From Blastobasis lacticolella (lineage: Eukaryota; Arthropoda; Insecta; Lepidoptera; Blastobasidae): a stretch of DNA of 64,000 bases. The notes beneath the pieces were generated by a model. That model saw only the letters and a program-made list of their open reading frames with translations. It did no database searches and had not been told where the DNA came from. Where the stretch lies: contig LR990049.1 in the NCBI GenBank assembly GCA_905147135.1, positions 19,175,428 through 19,239,427 of the forward strand, read 5' to 3'. Shown here in pieces: positions 10,695 to 21,003 of the stretch. The position numbers were made by a program, and so were the translations under genes. How positions within the stretch are numbered: the first letter of the stretch is position 1; the number at the start of each line of letters is the position of its first letter.

Positions 10695-10950
10695 AAACAA
10701 ACTCACAAACTTTTCCGCTTTATGATATTAGTAGGTATAGAGTAAGATTAATTACGACATCGTCCGTATTGACACACTGTTGGACTAATTATTGTCTAAT
10801 CAGATGGTGTCTAAGCCTGCTTTGTTTATTTTGCAGGTGTAAGCACGTTTGCTTCAATGTCGCATTAGGTAGGTGCTGTTCAGATTTAGTAAAATTATTT
10901 ATTTATATTCATGATATAACTTATTAATTTTTTAAATTTTGATTTAGACT

Positions 10951-11092
10951 ATTCTGAGTTAAATACATTAGTTGAAAACTACTCTTACGGTGAGGGAAAA
11001 CATCGAGACTTGGACACAGATTGGATCATCGAAACCATGTTCCAATCTGGTCAGGTTCCCCTGTTAATAAGGTCACGGAAGTCAGATAGGGT
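10951..11092 (+). repeat. SINE-A fragment
   Basis: Body segment only: ttctgagttaaatacattag, ctcttacggtgagggaaaac, ccaatctggtcaggttcccc. Head and tail are both absent. Confidence 0.7.
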
Positions 11093-11237
11093 GGCTCGTG
11101 ACAGTACACCAAGATGTCCAGAATGTATGTCTTATGTTTAGGACATGCTATAACAAAAAATGGCCAGACGAATTTCATATATTTTCCTTACCTTCAAACA
11201 TTCACATCACCTCAACAGGCCATACACATACCAGGTA

Positions 11238-11350
11238 AAACCTGACCAGATTGGATCATGGTTACACATTCAGTCCCCTGAATGTGCAGGTGTCATCATG
11301 ATGTTTTCCCTCATCGTAAGAGCATCGGCTAGCATTCAAGTAATGCATAT
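11238..11350 (-). repeat. SINE-A fragment
   Basis: Reverse-orientation middle segment from acctgaccagattggatcat to the region of ccctcatcgtaagagcatcg. It lies only about 150 bp from the plus-strand fragment at 10951-11092. Confidence 0.75.
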
Positions 11351-11361
11351 TTAATTGATTC

Positions 11362-11745
11362 AATTGAACCGAAATTTGGTATAGTTATATGTAACTTAGA
11401 TGACAATCCATTAATATGGTACCATGAAGCTGGTCTGATGATGTCGGAGGGTGGTCATCGGAACTAATAAACGTAACCAGATAACCCTATCGTATTTGGA
11501 CTCTTTGGAACGGTCTTGATAAGTACTATAATCCTAGGTAATGTTTAAGTTCTGATTATGATGACAGAGGGTCATCAAGGGTCAGAGGTACGGCTAAACT
11601 ATGCATGATAAACCTATCGAGTTTGGCCTCGTTTGATTTGTCTGTTCAAGTACTGTAATTGATCGTAGATGGTATTCAGTTAGAATAGGACGTGTATAGA
11701 AGCTTGTTATGAAAAAGAAAATCATTTCAGAACTTATTTGGTCTC
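11362..11745 (+). repeat. REP-W copy
   Basis: It contains atggtaccatgaagctgg, tctgatgatgtcgg and gatggtattcagttagaata, followed by aagcttgttatgaaaaag. The same phrases recur at 41026-41175 and 42222-42420. It is non-coding and I cannot assign its class. Confidence 0.6.
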
Positions 11746-12279
11746 CTTAAACAAGACATGTCAATTTAATCTGGAATTTTTGTCAGACTCTGTTAGGCTC
11801 CACATCTTAGTACTTTATACCCTACATATGACATTTCTTTCCAACTTACAACGCAGCACAGCCACCACAATACCACCACAAAACGAAATTCAAACCTTTG
11901 AACAGTCGACTAATAAAAAGAACCATCGCACGCCGTTCGCGACTGCAGGGTGCAGATATTCAGACTGATTGGCAAAAAAGCGAATGTGAAAGAGAGAAAG
12001 AAAAAGGAATAAAAAGTGCAATGTGACAACCCTAGCTGTGCGGCAAAGCAAGGCTCAACCAAAGGTTCAATTCAATGAATGGGCACGTACGGTCTAGTTG
12101 GAGCTTTGGTGACTGAAACTAGCAGATATGTCAATAGTCTGGATTGTTCTATAATAAACTCGATTATTCATTACAATAAAATCTAGAATACACGTATTAT
12201 TTCCGCGTTGGCAAACCTTTTAAAAATCCTTCAACATATCAATTATTATTTAACAGTTATGTACGTAGCAGACTTGAAT

Positions 12280-13020
12280 TCGCCAGTACTGTGTGGCACC
12301 CCTTTTACACAAATCATATTGATAGGATTGAACACCTCCAAAAGAAATTTATTAAGTCTCCAGAGTATCGAACTGGTCATGAGTATAATAATTATCAATC
12401 CTCTCTATTAAAGCATAAACTTGCCTTATTGGCACAGCGTCGGGCTAATAGCGATGCCGTTTTTCTATTTACAATTGTCAATAACCTGGTGGACGCTCCC
12501 GCACTGCTACACGGTATATCACTCAAGGTTTTAAACACCTCTTCACCATAGGTCTCACCGACAGCCCCTTGTGCAGAGCCTGCCTGAGGGAGGAAGAGAC
12601 AGCAGCACACATCCTGCGGACATGCGAGAGGGTGGCAACATATAGGCATGAGCATCTCGGACAACCACAAACCCTTCCAGAGACGTTTGCAAAACTGAAA
12701 GGACTGCTGCGTTTCCTGGAGGAGTTGGGATGGCAGGAACAATAGGGTATCTTGGAGTACACCATATCCACGCAAAATGGGCGCGAGTTCGCCTGAATGC
12801 GGAAAATGGCCCGGATACATCTATCTATCTATCTATCACTCAAGGTACCTTACAGACAGGAAAGAAGTGTACGGAAGAAACAATTGTTTTCAATTGCCTA
12901 TTTTAAAACATGTTTTGCCAAAAATGAATTGGGAACTATAGGTCTATATACAGTAATTTTAATTAAGAACTATATTTGTATGACTGTTTATTCTAAAATA
13001 AGCAAAAAAAATACATATTA
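12280..13020 (+). pseudogene. Old LINE RT C-terminal fragment, split by a younger LINE
   Basis: The left part encodes HPFYTNHIDRIEHLQKKFI and RRANSDAVFLFTIVNNLVDA. After removal of the nested insertion the frame continues with PYRQERSVRKKQLF. These are typical of the distal thumb region of Jockey/CR1-like RTs. There is a frameshift near 12290 and no catalytic motifs remain. It was already truncated before the second LINE landed in it. Confidence 0.65.
12530..12834 (+). pseudogene. LINE 3' end with CxxC-H-C motif, nested, 12-bp TSD
   Basis: It encodes LTDSPLCRACLREEETAAHI followed by LRTCERVATYRHEHLGQP, a C-C-H-C type segment found at the C terminus of R1/I-type LINE ORF2 after RNase H. It ends in a stop near 12745, a short 3' UTR and a (ctat)n tail. 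The flanking duplication atcactcaaggt is at 12518-12529 and 12835-12846. The copy is 5'-truncated and non-functional. Confidence 0.78.
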
Positions 13021-13484
13021 GTAGTTATAAAACAAAACAATCAAAGATTTAAAAAACCCATGCAACACACGTAGAACATCTACGGCGTAGCGCCTACGTC
13101 GTAGACTCTACGCCGCAGCTATAGCATATAGCATAGCAGCTATATCTCATTGACTATGGAAATCTAATTATTAATTTTTGTTTTTACAGTTACGCTTTTT
13201 TCCTTTTTTTATCTTTAGACAAATACATTTACTTTTTAACATAAGACAAACATATCACAAGGGTCCTGCCACAATCTCCACTCATTCCAGTTTTGAAAAT
13301 ATATAACAGAAAACACTACTGCCTGTTTTCTGGTTTATGGAGAAACTGGATGCTACCACATCAATGGCCAGTTTGCGTTTGACAATATGAACAGTTAAAC
13401 GCACGGACATGGTCAAACTTAATGTCCATACCAATGTCTATTTTACGATATAATCATATCATCCATGTTCAAGATGTGCATAAT

Positions 13485-13545
13485 GTACCCATAGTACAAG
13501 CTTTGCTAGATGGCGCTGTGTGTCCACGATTATTTATTTATTTTA
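13485..13545 (+). repeat. SINE-B, 5'-truncated
   Basis: Only the end of the family is present: cccatagtacaagctttgct, agatggcgctgtgtg and tccacgattatttattta. Confidence 0.75.
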
Positions 13546-13935
13546 TTTATCTCTCTAAATTGTTTATAATTGCCCATATTCCCGTTTTTTGCAACAGAGT
13601 TTAATATAGACTACGACTATAGAATCGTTGATGTTCCAATGGCAGCGCGTCCAATAAACTAAACTCAGATATCAGTAAATAAGTTGTCATAAAATTTTAG
13701 TACTGTGGCTACCTCTGACTATGTTTTCTCGGATTCCAACACATTAACAAAAGCAAAGTTCAATTAAAATTCAGAAAAATCGCTCAATGTATTTAAATCT
13801 CCTTCAAAGGCATATCTGCGAAATTGTGCCATCTAACCTCAAATTCTACTTCGGGTTCTATTTTCGATTTGTACAGAATCGATTACAGTTTGGTTTTTAG
13901 CAAATACCCGCATGTAGCCCGTGGTGTTTTACCCA
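13546..13935. other. Unique stretch
   Basis: AT-rich, with no repeat relation found inside the window and no convincing frame. Confidence 0.4.
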
Positions 13936-13995
13936 GGGGGTGGTTATCCCTTCGTAAGAGAGGGTACGGAGTTCGAACCTCAGTGCCGCCATGTA
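13936..13995 (+). repeat. SINE-A head, degenerate
   Basis: ggtggttatcccttcgtaag followed by agttcgaacctcagtgccgc matches the tRNA-like head of SINE-A with many changes. It sits back to back with the reverse copy at 14010. Confidence 0.55.
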
Positions 13996-14009
13996 ATAAA
14001 ATAGAATAA

Positions 14010-14297
14010 TAATCTTAGCTTTAATGTCCCGGTTGTGAGCTCGCGCAAGAGGGCCCGGGGTCCACCTTGACTATGATCCAGGATTTGTCAGACAAGATAA
14101 TTACAGTGGAGCCTCTGCCATCTGACGTCCGTGACCCTGCCAAGGGGAAACTGACCAGATTGGATCATGGTTACACATTCAGTCGCCTGAATGTGCAGGT
14201 TTCATGACGATGTTTTCCCTCGCCGTAAGAGCATCAGTTAGAATTCAACTGATGTACATAATGGCCACATGGCCTCAGTGGAATTCGAACGCGGTAG
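14010..14297 (-). repeat. SINE-A, nearly full length
   Basis: Reverse orientation from the tail (cttagctttaatgtcccgg) to just inside the B box (gtggaattcgaacgcggta). The A box region is lost. Confidence 0.85.
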
Positions 14298-14808
14298 TAA
14301 CTAGTTCCAGTTCTTGACTCGTCGGTGGTCGAATGCAAAGTGTTCGTTACGGCCGTGCGCCGAATATGACGTTATCACTATTTTCAGCCATCCGCTAGAT
14401 AGTGCATCGATCGACATGACGTTTCCGAGTCATTAGAGTGTTCGCACTCATGTGGTGCCATCATATATATTTCCTTTTACACAACACATTCAGTCAACTT
14501 CCACTGGCTTTGCCGTCGCATAGTACGAATAACCAGAATATTTTCAGCCATAGAAAAGTGTTTGACCTGCTATATATATTTTGAGAGTTGAACTATTTTG
14601 TCTGGTACCTCTATATACTAAGATGTCGTTGAAACAAATAAATAGATGGTTTTAGCGAGCGGCCTGCCGACCTAGCGCCAGCGGCGGCGATCTTCTCGAT
14701 GAAGGATTTTCGCGGTAACATGCATCGAAATGTGATGGCTTCGCAGTGAAAGTCCTTCTCCATAACCCGCATCGCAATCTTGGAGCATCGTGATAGTAGT
14801 CAACGATG
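14298..14808. other. Unique stretch with a GC-rich part
   Basis: The segment 14645-14800 is GC-rich. On the minus strand it is open with residues such as SHFDACYRENPSSRRSPPLA, but I recognise no family. It may be a remnant of an older element. Confidence 0.3.
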
Positions 14809-15093
14809 TTTTTTTTTTTTTTTTTTATGTCATACGGTAGGCAAACAGGCAAGCGGGCCACCTGATGGAAAGTGGTCACCACTGACTATAGACATTAGCA
14901 ACACCAAGAGTATCGCTAATGCGTTGCCTACCTCTATAACACGTTGCTCTGGCAGCAAAAAGCAAATGCCACTCCACTGCCAAAGCCACGGTTCCCCAAA
15001 TCCCCACCCCATGGAGCACTGGAAACCTTACTCACCGGCAGAAACACAATACTATTTAAAAGAGTATTATTTAGCTGCGATATTCTGTAAGGT
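14809..15093 (-). repeat. REP-K, long copy
   Basis: It begins at an oligo-T stretch (the tail, reversed), then ggcaaacaggcaagcgggcc, acgttgctctggcagcaaaa, ccatggagcactggaaacc and finally gatattctgtaaggt. The segment nearest the tail matches the 3' UTR of LINE-J. The rest is non-coding. The same right-hand limit, ctgtaaggt, is seen at 52768, suggesting a defined 5' end. Confidence 0.75.
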
Positions 15094-15473
15094 CCCCAGT
15101 CGGGCGGCTCCAATTCGAACGAGATACCCCGCTATGCCCTACCTCTCTTGTTTATCGAGATTACATATAATACTCGTCGCAATAAGCGAGCCACTGGCAT
15201 TTGCGTTTGGCGAAAACTGCCGTAATTAGCGTTTCGGTGGATACAGATAGAGGTTTTTACTTTAGCAACACAAGCAGTACAGTAAAATGAAACGATTACC
15301 GACTCATAGATATGCATAATGCAAGGACTTGATAACACATGCACTGCTTGCAGAAGCCAAATGGCGCTTAAAACTTCGTGGTTCCAAGCTCGCTTAGTTT
15401 CAATGGGCCCTCGATGTGAATTGCAAACTTTAACTTTGCCATAGCTTGAGATCACTTAGATCTCATGTAGATC

Positions 15474-15796
15474 ATCACCTCCATCGAGTTTGAAAAAGCG
15501 TTTGTTTCCGCCGAACCGTGGGCAGTTGAAAAGGCACTTATGGACTGCGGAGTGGATGAAAGGTATATAGAACTCCTTACACCTCCAATGTAATGGCACC
15601 TCGTCGGTTAGCTTACTCGTAATAGGTACGCTAGAGCGATACTATTTCACCAAAATTATTTGACGATGCTCTGGATACGTCTTCAGGTAATACATTTACC
15701 TAGCAGAAGAAAACAGACAGGCGTGAAAGCTTGGCGAGGAGGCCTACATTCGAAGACGGACACACTATGGGCTGATATGATGGTGATGATGATTAG
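15474..15796 (+). pseudogene. Degraded LINE-O RT fragment
   Basis: It encodes IEFEKAFVSAEPWAVEKAL and DCGVDERYIELL, the RT block around the first catalytic aspartate, here replaced (FEKAFVSA). It then has a short stretch near ttatttgacgatgctctgga, and the family's 3' end, gggctgatatgatggtgatg. Large internal deletions separate these pieces. It has the same 3' end as 25723-26116. Confidence 0.65.
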
Positions 15797-15900
15797 GGAG
15801 ATTTATATTTTTAAATGCTTAGCAGAACTGTTACCAATTTAAGAAAAAGTTTATTTCAGTACCCTTGGTTAAAAAGATTATCTTACTCAGCATCGCTAAC

Positions 15901-16011
15901 GTACCTACATAACTGTGAAAAAACTATTGGTACAGGGCGGTGCTGGGGTTCGATCCCGGTACCTCTCGTTTGCGAGTCCAACCGGTTAGCCATTCGACCA
16001 CCGACTCTCTC
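15901..16011 (-). repeat. SINE-A head fragment
   Basis: In reverse orientation it keeps the head with a clear B box (ggttcgatcccggtacc) and A box region (ccggttagccattcgaccac), plus part of the adjoining body (ctacataactgtgaaaa). The 3' half is missing, which is not the usual truncation pattern. Confidence 0.78.
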
Positions 16012-16290
16012 ACACCCAGACAATAGCAGAAAATAAAATTTGCCACTTCAACCCGACCAGTAATGAAACTATGAACTCTCCTTAGAGCAGACCAAATGGT
16101 AAGCACTACACCACACTAGTCAAGTCATCGAGGTGGCCAAATTGGCAAATGTATCTTTCAAATGATAATGGATGGTTCAGTTTAGTAAACAAATAAAGCA
16201 CTCCCAGACGTACGGACGCCACGCTGCTACTAATTTACTGAGGACTCCCTACATCTCAACTTACATAATAAGATCTAAACCTGCTTAGCC

Positions 16291-16322
16291 GTGTGATGTC
16301 CGGCAGTGTAGTATAGTACCAT
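16291..16322 (+). repeat. REP-C head fragment
   Basis: agccgtgtggtgtccggcag followed by tgtagtatagtacca matches the first 35 bases of REP-C and then stops. Confidence 0.6.
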
Positions 16323-16416
16323 CTAGTCTCTCTTAGCCACTCTACCGTCTAACCCGTTACCTATTCTACCTTTCTGTGCTCGCGTCCGCCGCAGCCTATC
16401 GCAACTGGCGGCAATT

Positions 16417-16461
16417 AAATACCAATGTACCACATTTATGATAAATAAATAAATAATAAAT
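16417..16461 (-). repeat. 45-bp insertion in the 43-bp array
   Basis: An AT-rich segment ending in ataaataaataaataataaat interrupts the first array unit between two copies of aatt. It looks like a severely truncated retroelement tail in reverse orientation. Confidence 0.4.
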
Positions 16462-16607
16462 AATTGCTGCCATTGGCGTACAACCGGAATTTTCGTCTGG
16501 CGGCAATTGCTGCCATTGGCGTACAACCGGAATTTTCGTCTGGCGGCAATTGCTGCCATTGGCGCACAACCGGAATTTTCGACTGGCGGCAATTGCTACC
16601 ATTGGCG
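16462..16607 (+). repeat. 43-bp minisatellite, just over 3 copies
   Basis: Units start at 16462, 16505, 16548 and 16591 (partial), each with aattgctgccattggcg, caaccggaattttcg and ctggcggc. Copies differ at only a few bases. Overlapping frames on both strands arise from the repeat and are not genes. Confidence 0.95.
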
Positions 16608-17109
16608 TTTTTCACGACCCATTCCGTTTATATGTCACTGCTTGAAAATCGTACAGAAAACGCATAGGTATGCATCGTATCCGCATAGTCACCGCGTAGG
16701 AAAAGGACACAAAACGTGCAGTCTGTTCTATTGGCGTGCATACCACGCGGTGACTAGCCTAGTAAAATAGCCAGTCTGTCATTACTTCGGTGTACGTTTG
16801 TATAGGCTCTTCCCCTTTATCGCAAGAGGCCAAACCTGAATCTTTGACGTCTGCTTTGTCTCTGAGCTCAGTTTGTATGTAACTTCTTTATAAAGAATTG
16901 TACCTATCTAATTTGCTAAAAGCACTCAGATATTTCTGTTGTGTGTCAATATTGTATACCTGTTATTGTGCACATTAAACTGTTAAATAAATACATAAAT
17001 GTTCTATCCAACCAAATCAGATGCAACATACGTCCTTGACACTGAAATCACTCAAATATAACCTAACCGACAGAAAAAGTCGGATAACCCCGACTAAGTT
17101 TTCTTAAAC

Positions 17110-17260
17110 TCAATATTTTCAAAACTACCAAAGCGGTTTTAATCAAATAGAGAAAACCGCATCCAATTCGGCCCATCCGCTTGAGAGCTACGATGCCACA
17201 GACAGATACACAATGGCACAGATACAGAGATACACATGTCAAACTTATAACACCCCTCTT
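17110..17260 (-). repeat. REP-U copy
   Basis: Reverse-orientation match to 7640-7835 and 31905-32110, with aaaccgcatccaattcgg, cttgagagctacgatgcca and gacagatacacaatgg. Confidence 0.55.
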
Positions 17261-17810
17261 TATTCGACGTGAGTAAAAAACTATCGCTCGCAATTTTTTT
17301 ACAACATTATTCTGCAAAATTTCCCTTATACTTATACAATTTGTTGACATACACCAACTATAAAATTGAAATGACTTTAAAATGCGAAAATAACATTTCA
17401 TAACAATACAAAAACCAACTCATATACGGGCTGATTTTTTTATACGCCGCCTAACAAGCCTTGCAACGGAATCGGAATTCCAGGCAGCTTCTAACAAAGG
17501 GTGTTAATTAATATTTGGAGCGCAGCGCGGTCGTTGTTGGCGCTCTGCTTATTGGGGCGTCGCAGTTGGAGCATCCTGTGGAATGCATATTGGCTCTGTC
17601 AAAGTACTGTAGATAGGTATATAGGGTGAATGAGTCGTAGATGTTGTTGGCAATGGGAAAGTACTTAAATAATATTGTACTCAATACCTACGTTTTCTTT
17701 TATTTTATCATTGTACATCAAACCCGGGAAGGCTTCTCAATTGTTTGTTAGCCTATAAGTTAAAATAAAAGTAGGAATGTCTCTTTCTTGCAAAATTAAC
17801 TTTACTTTTA

Positions 17811-18186
17811 TTTATACCACTAAGGTGGCAAACAAGCTTACGGCCTGCCTGATGGTAAGCAGTCACCGTAGCCTATGGACGTTTGCAATACCAGGGGCAT
17901 CACCCACGCGCTGCCGACCCCGTAAAAACCTTTAACCCCTTTCTTGAAGAACGTTGTACTCTCCAGGGACAACCTCTCCAGGTAGTTTATTCCACAACCT
18001 TATTGTGCGTGAGAGAAAGTACCTTTGCAACCGCACAGTTCGCGACCTATTTGGCCCCAAGGTGTGAGAATTTGTTCCTGTCGGTGGCGAGCGGTGCGAC
18101 ATGTATTTTAAATAGTGATACAGAAACGTGAATTCACCCTCCCAGATAATTGCGAATTTCAAATGTTTCAACACCCCACAACACAT
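17811..18186 (-). pseudogene. LINE-L 3' end
   Basis: On the minus strand it encodes RSRTVRLQRYF then LSRTIRLWNKLPGEVVP, the closing part of a Jockey/CR1-like RT. The 3' UTR follows, with ggcaggccgtaagcttgttt and ccaccttagtggtataaa. The 3' UTR recurs at 49934-50108 and partly at 42104-42147. It is 5'-truncated. Confidence 0.8.
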
Positions 18187-18475
18187 GTTAGCGCTATATG
18201 AATGTTAATATATTGATTAAAAATTATTATAGATTGGAAAAAATGCTGGAAGTCTGTCCGTTAAATAAAAATCACAAATCACCCGTTAATTCCCAGTCTG
18301 GGAATAACATTCCCATTCGCACCCACTACTTATTGTTATCGTTTGAATATTAGAATTATATTTGAATTGCTGTATCAAAACAAATAACTTAATATAATGA
18401 ATTGATTAATCGCAGTAAAATATATTCTACTTAAAATGTCTGGGCATCGATGGACAGAACAAAATACCTCTACCA
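18187..18475. other. Unique AT-rich stretch
   Basis: Nothing recognised. Confidence 0.4.
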
Positions 18476-18478
18476 TAA

Positions 18479-18804
18479 GGGAACGTACCCATACTACGTG
18501 ACCGCAGTTTAGGGGGGGAGGGAGATCTTCAAAATACTACGCTCAGTCACAGGAGCGGGGAGGTCGCTAAAATTTTTGTTACGTAGTCGATTTCGCCGCA
18601 AGAAATTGCAAATATGAGTCAAAATATTTTCATTTGTTACACTTTCTGCCTGCGAAATAATTAAAAATCATACTTGTCAATGTTACGTAAAAACTTTAAG
18701 GGGGGGGGGGGGGGGGGTCTTGGCATATACTACGAGTGGTCATCGAGGGGAGGGAGGGGTCAAAAAATCTTAAAAAACAGGTCACGTAGTATGGGTACGT
18801 TCCC
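18479..18804. mobile_element. MITE with 25-bp TIRs and TAA duplication
   Basis: The two ends are perfect inverted repeats of about 25 bp beginning gggaacgtacccatacta. The flanks are taa at 18476-18478 and 18805-18807. A 3-bp TAA/TTA duplication with G-rich TIR starts is typical of PIF/Harbinger elements. The body has no frame and contains a run of 18 G at 18700-18717. Confidence 0.85.
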
Positions 18805-18807
18805 TAA

Positions 18808-19653
18808 CCACATTACTGTACTAGCAACACTGCACCGATTAAACCGTGTGTAAGACCTGCACTGCACATTCTTCGCTACAAAGTTTGAACTAGTTACACC
18901 AGTCCTGACCCAAACCTTTAATGAGCTGCTGAAAGTTCCTGGCGAGAACTTCACACGAAACATGGTAGCACCAAAACTGGCTTAGTGGAGACTGTGGTTG
19001 AAGTATTTCGAAGTTTATGCCATTATTCATACGGTCTATTTTTGCTTGTCAATGTTGTGAGACGCTATAGAGTAGTCATATTATTTGATCTCACCAATGT
19101 GTTCCGAGCGCACCCCGTCCCTACGAGGTGTCGCATCCGATGTAACCTGGAAAGCCTTCCCGGCTACAGGTGCTCCCAGGGGGTGTTTAGCACGTATGCG
19201 CCTAGGTCCCTTTTTGGCGAGTCGTGCATAACCAGTCCGGCAGGCCAATTGGTACTAATGTGAGTTGACCCCCTCCCTCCCAACCGCAATACCGGAGGGT
19301 GCCCATTTCCTTTGCGAAGGGCTTAAAAAATAAATGTGGTCCAGCTGGGTACCTAGAATATACCACCAACCTGTTGTTTATAGAGAGTCTTCAAATTAAT
19401 GATACCAGGGTAGGGACTGTATGCATGTACTCGTGATAACAAACCACGTTGAGCGTGGGGATTATGGCAAATCACTCTACTAATGCAGAGGAGCCTGAAC
19501 TTCACCAGTGGATTGCTATGGGTTACTTATGATATGTTCGAACGGGTTGTAAGTCCACGATTCCAAGAAATCCTTGAAATATTTCTGACGTCCTAGGAAC
19601 CGTAGCCCCCAACATTTTGTATGTGCCTATCTACAGACACATCAGTCAGACAC
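18808..19653. other. Unassigned stretch
   Basis: A frame at 18985-19263 (92 codons) has no motif I know. The block around 19270-19340 (accctcctcc-like, then gcgaagggcttaaaaaataa) resembles a retroelement 3' end, but no second copy lies in the window to support this. Confidence 0.3.
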
Positions 19654-19746
19654 CGCTGGTGTTGCTAATGTCTATAGACAGCGGTGACAATTTTCCACCA
19701 GTTGGCCCGCTTGCCTGTTTGCCTACCGTATAACCTAAAAAAAGTC
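19654..19746 (+). repeat. REP-K 3' end
   Basis: gctggtgttgctaatgtcta, then gttggcccgcttgcctgttt and gcctaccgtataac with an A-rich end. It is the plus-strand tail of REP-K. Confidence 0.75.
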
Positions 19747-19832
19747 TATGTTTTTATCAGCTCAGCCTACATACAAATAAACAAACATTTGTTTTGGAAA
19801 GAATCCATAGCAGTTAGGTAGCTTAGTCTATC

Positions 19833-19973
19833 ATCATCATCATCATCATATCAGCCGAAAGGCCTAATCTGCTGGGCATAGGCCTCCCCCAGAGATCTCT
19901 ACAAAGGCCGGTCCAGCTGGCACCTACGACCTTTACCAGATCGTCGGACCACCTTGTGGGAGGCTTACACACG
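19833..19973 (-). pseudogene. LINE-O 3' end
   Basis: Reverse orientation. It starts with the (atc)n tail complement, then tgctgggcataggcctcccc, agagatctctacaaaggccg and ccaccttgtgggaggctta. It corresponds to the last codons and 3' UTR seen in 25723-26116. Confidence 0.8.
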
Positions 19974-20277
19974 CAACATATATAATATATAGGCCTATTG
20001 AAACAGTAGATGCTGTAAAAATAACAAAGACAGAAACCTTTTCAACCCCAATTACACAAAATACACAAAGCAATACGTCCTTTATGGGCTTCGAAAACAA
20101 TAAAAGTGGTCTCAGGAATAATTTCCCTTACCCATACAGGGTGTGGTTATGAAAACCGCAAAACTATAACAGCTCTACCGCAGAAAGTTTGCCCGCCTCT
20201 CTGGCGGGAAACTGAAAGTGTTGCCAACAAAATTTATGCAAGCCCACTAGTTGGACCTCCTAAAACCACGAGAAAAG

Positions 20278-21003
20278 TCACAAGTCACAAGTCACTATGA
20301 TAGGTAGGTGATCCGACCAGTAAACACTATTATCCACCTTCACAGAAACAACAGAGTCGCGCGCTGCTTTTGTTAAAACACAGTGATCCAACCAACGACA
20401 GTTGTTATGGCGAATTTCGCTTATAAACGTGTACGTGTTATTCGGGAGTAATTCTTTATCTACGATGTGCATGGAGTTCTCATCACAAAATGACTGCAGC
20501 TCATTCCAAAATCTGGTCCCGGGGTGCGCATTGTAGTCCCCTAGGATATAAACTGCAGCGATGTCATTATCCGCCAACACTGCAGCCACCTCGGCTAAGC
20601 AGCTTGTGTACTCGATCAAATTATCGTCGCTGTCATTATCATAAGGCATGTATATATTTATTATCAAGAACGACTTGTCCTCTACCTCTAATTTGATGGC
20701 CGCAACTCTATCGCTCGTGCATTCAATTTTTAATACACGGGTGAAACGGTTCTTTCTCCATAGAAGAGCAAGTCCACCATAAGGACGCCCTTTTAATATA
20801 CCTACGGAGGTATCCACGGATGATGTTGCGAAACTTTGAAAATCGTCACTTATTCCATCTACGAATCCAACATCATGAGGCAGCAGCCAGGTTTCCTGCA
20901 ATGCTATGACATCTATAGTACGGCATAAGAATCGAATCTGTTCAACTGACCTTTTTATCGATTTGCAATTGAAAGTAGCCAGAGATAGATATTCGTTACG
21001 GGA
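20278..21003 (-). CDS. LINE-P ORF2 N-terminal part: AP-type endonuclease (partial)
   Basis: Encodes an apurinic/apyrimidinic-type endonuclease domain, which in LINEs nicks the target DNA to prime reverse transcription. Visible in order: ATFNCKS near the start, LQETWLL (the catalytic Glu block), GRPYGGLALLW, GDYNAHPG (catalytic Asp/Asn) and SDHLPII with the final catalytic His. The frame opens directly after the UAG that ends ORF1 and lies in the same reading frame. No methionine occurs between that stop and the endonuclease motifs. A stop follows at 20278 and no reverse transcriptase is found further along, so the ORF is 3'-truncated. The domain itself looks intact. The family is Jockey/CR1-like by organisation; the exact clade is uncertain. 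Confidence 0.85.
   Translation of the reverse strand, partial: SRNEYLSLATFNCKSIKRSVEQIRFLCRTIDVIALQETWLLPHDVGFVDGISDDFQSFATSSVDTSVGILKGRPYGGLALLWRKNRFTRVLKIECTSDRVAAIKLEVEDKSFLIINIYMPYDNDSDDNLIEYTSCLAEVAAVLADNDIAAVYILGDYNAHPGTRFWNELQSFCDENSMHIVDKELLPNNTYTFISEIRHNNCRWLDHCVLTKAARDSVVSVKVDNSVYWSDHLPIIVTCDL

Noticed and set aside
12395..12820. 141-codon minus-strand ORF with Cys-rich stretches
   Set aside because: Antisense to the nested LINE segments, whose plus-strand protein motifs are recognisable.
14780..15229. 149-codon ORF containing a poly-F run
   Set aside because: The F run is the oligo-T tail of REP-K; the frame crosses REP-K and unique DNA with no motif.
16323..16770. Overlapping repetitive ORFs on both strands across the 43-bp array
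   Set aside because: A 43-bp period shifts the frame in each unit, so all three frames are open by chance. Not protein-coding.
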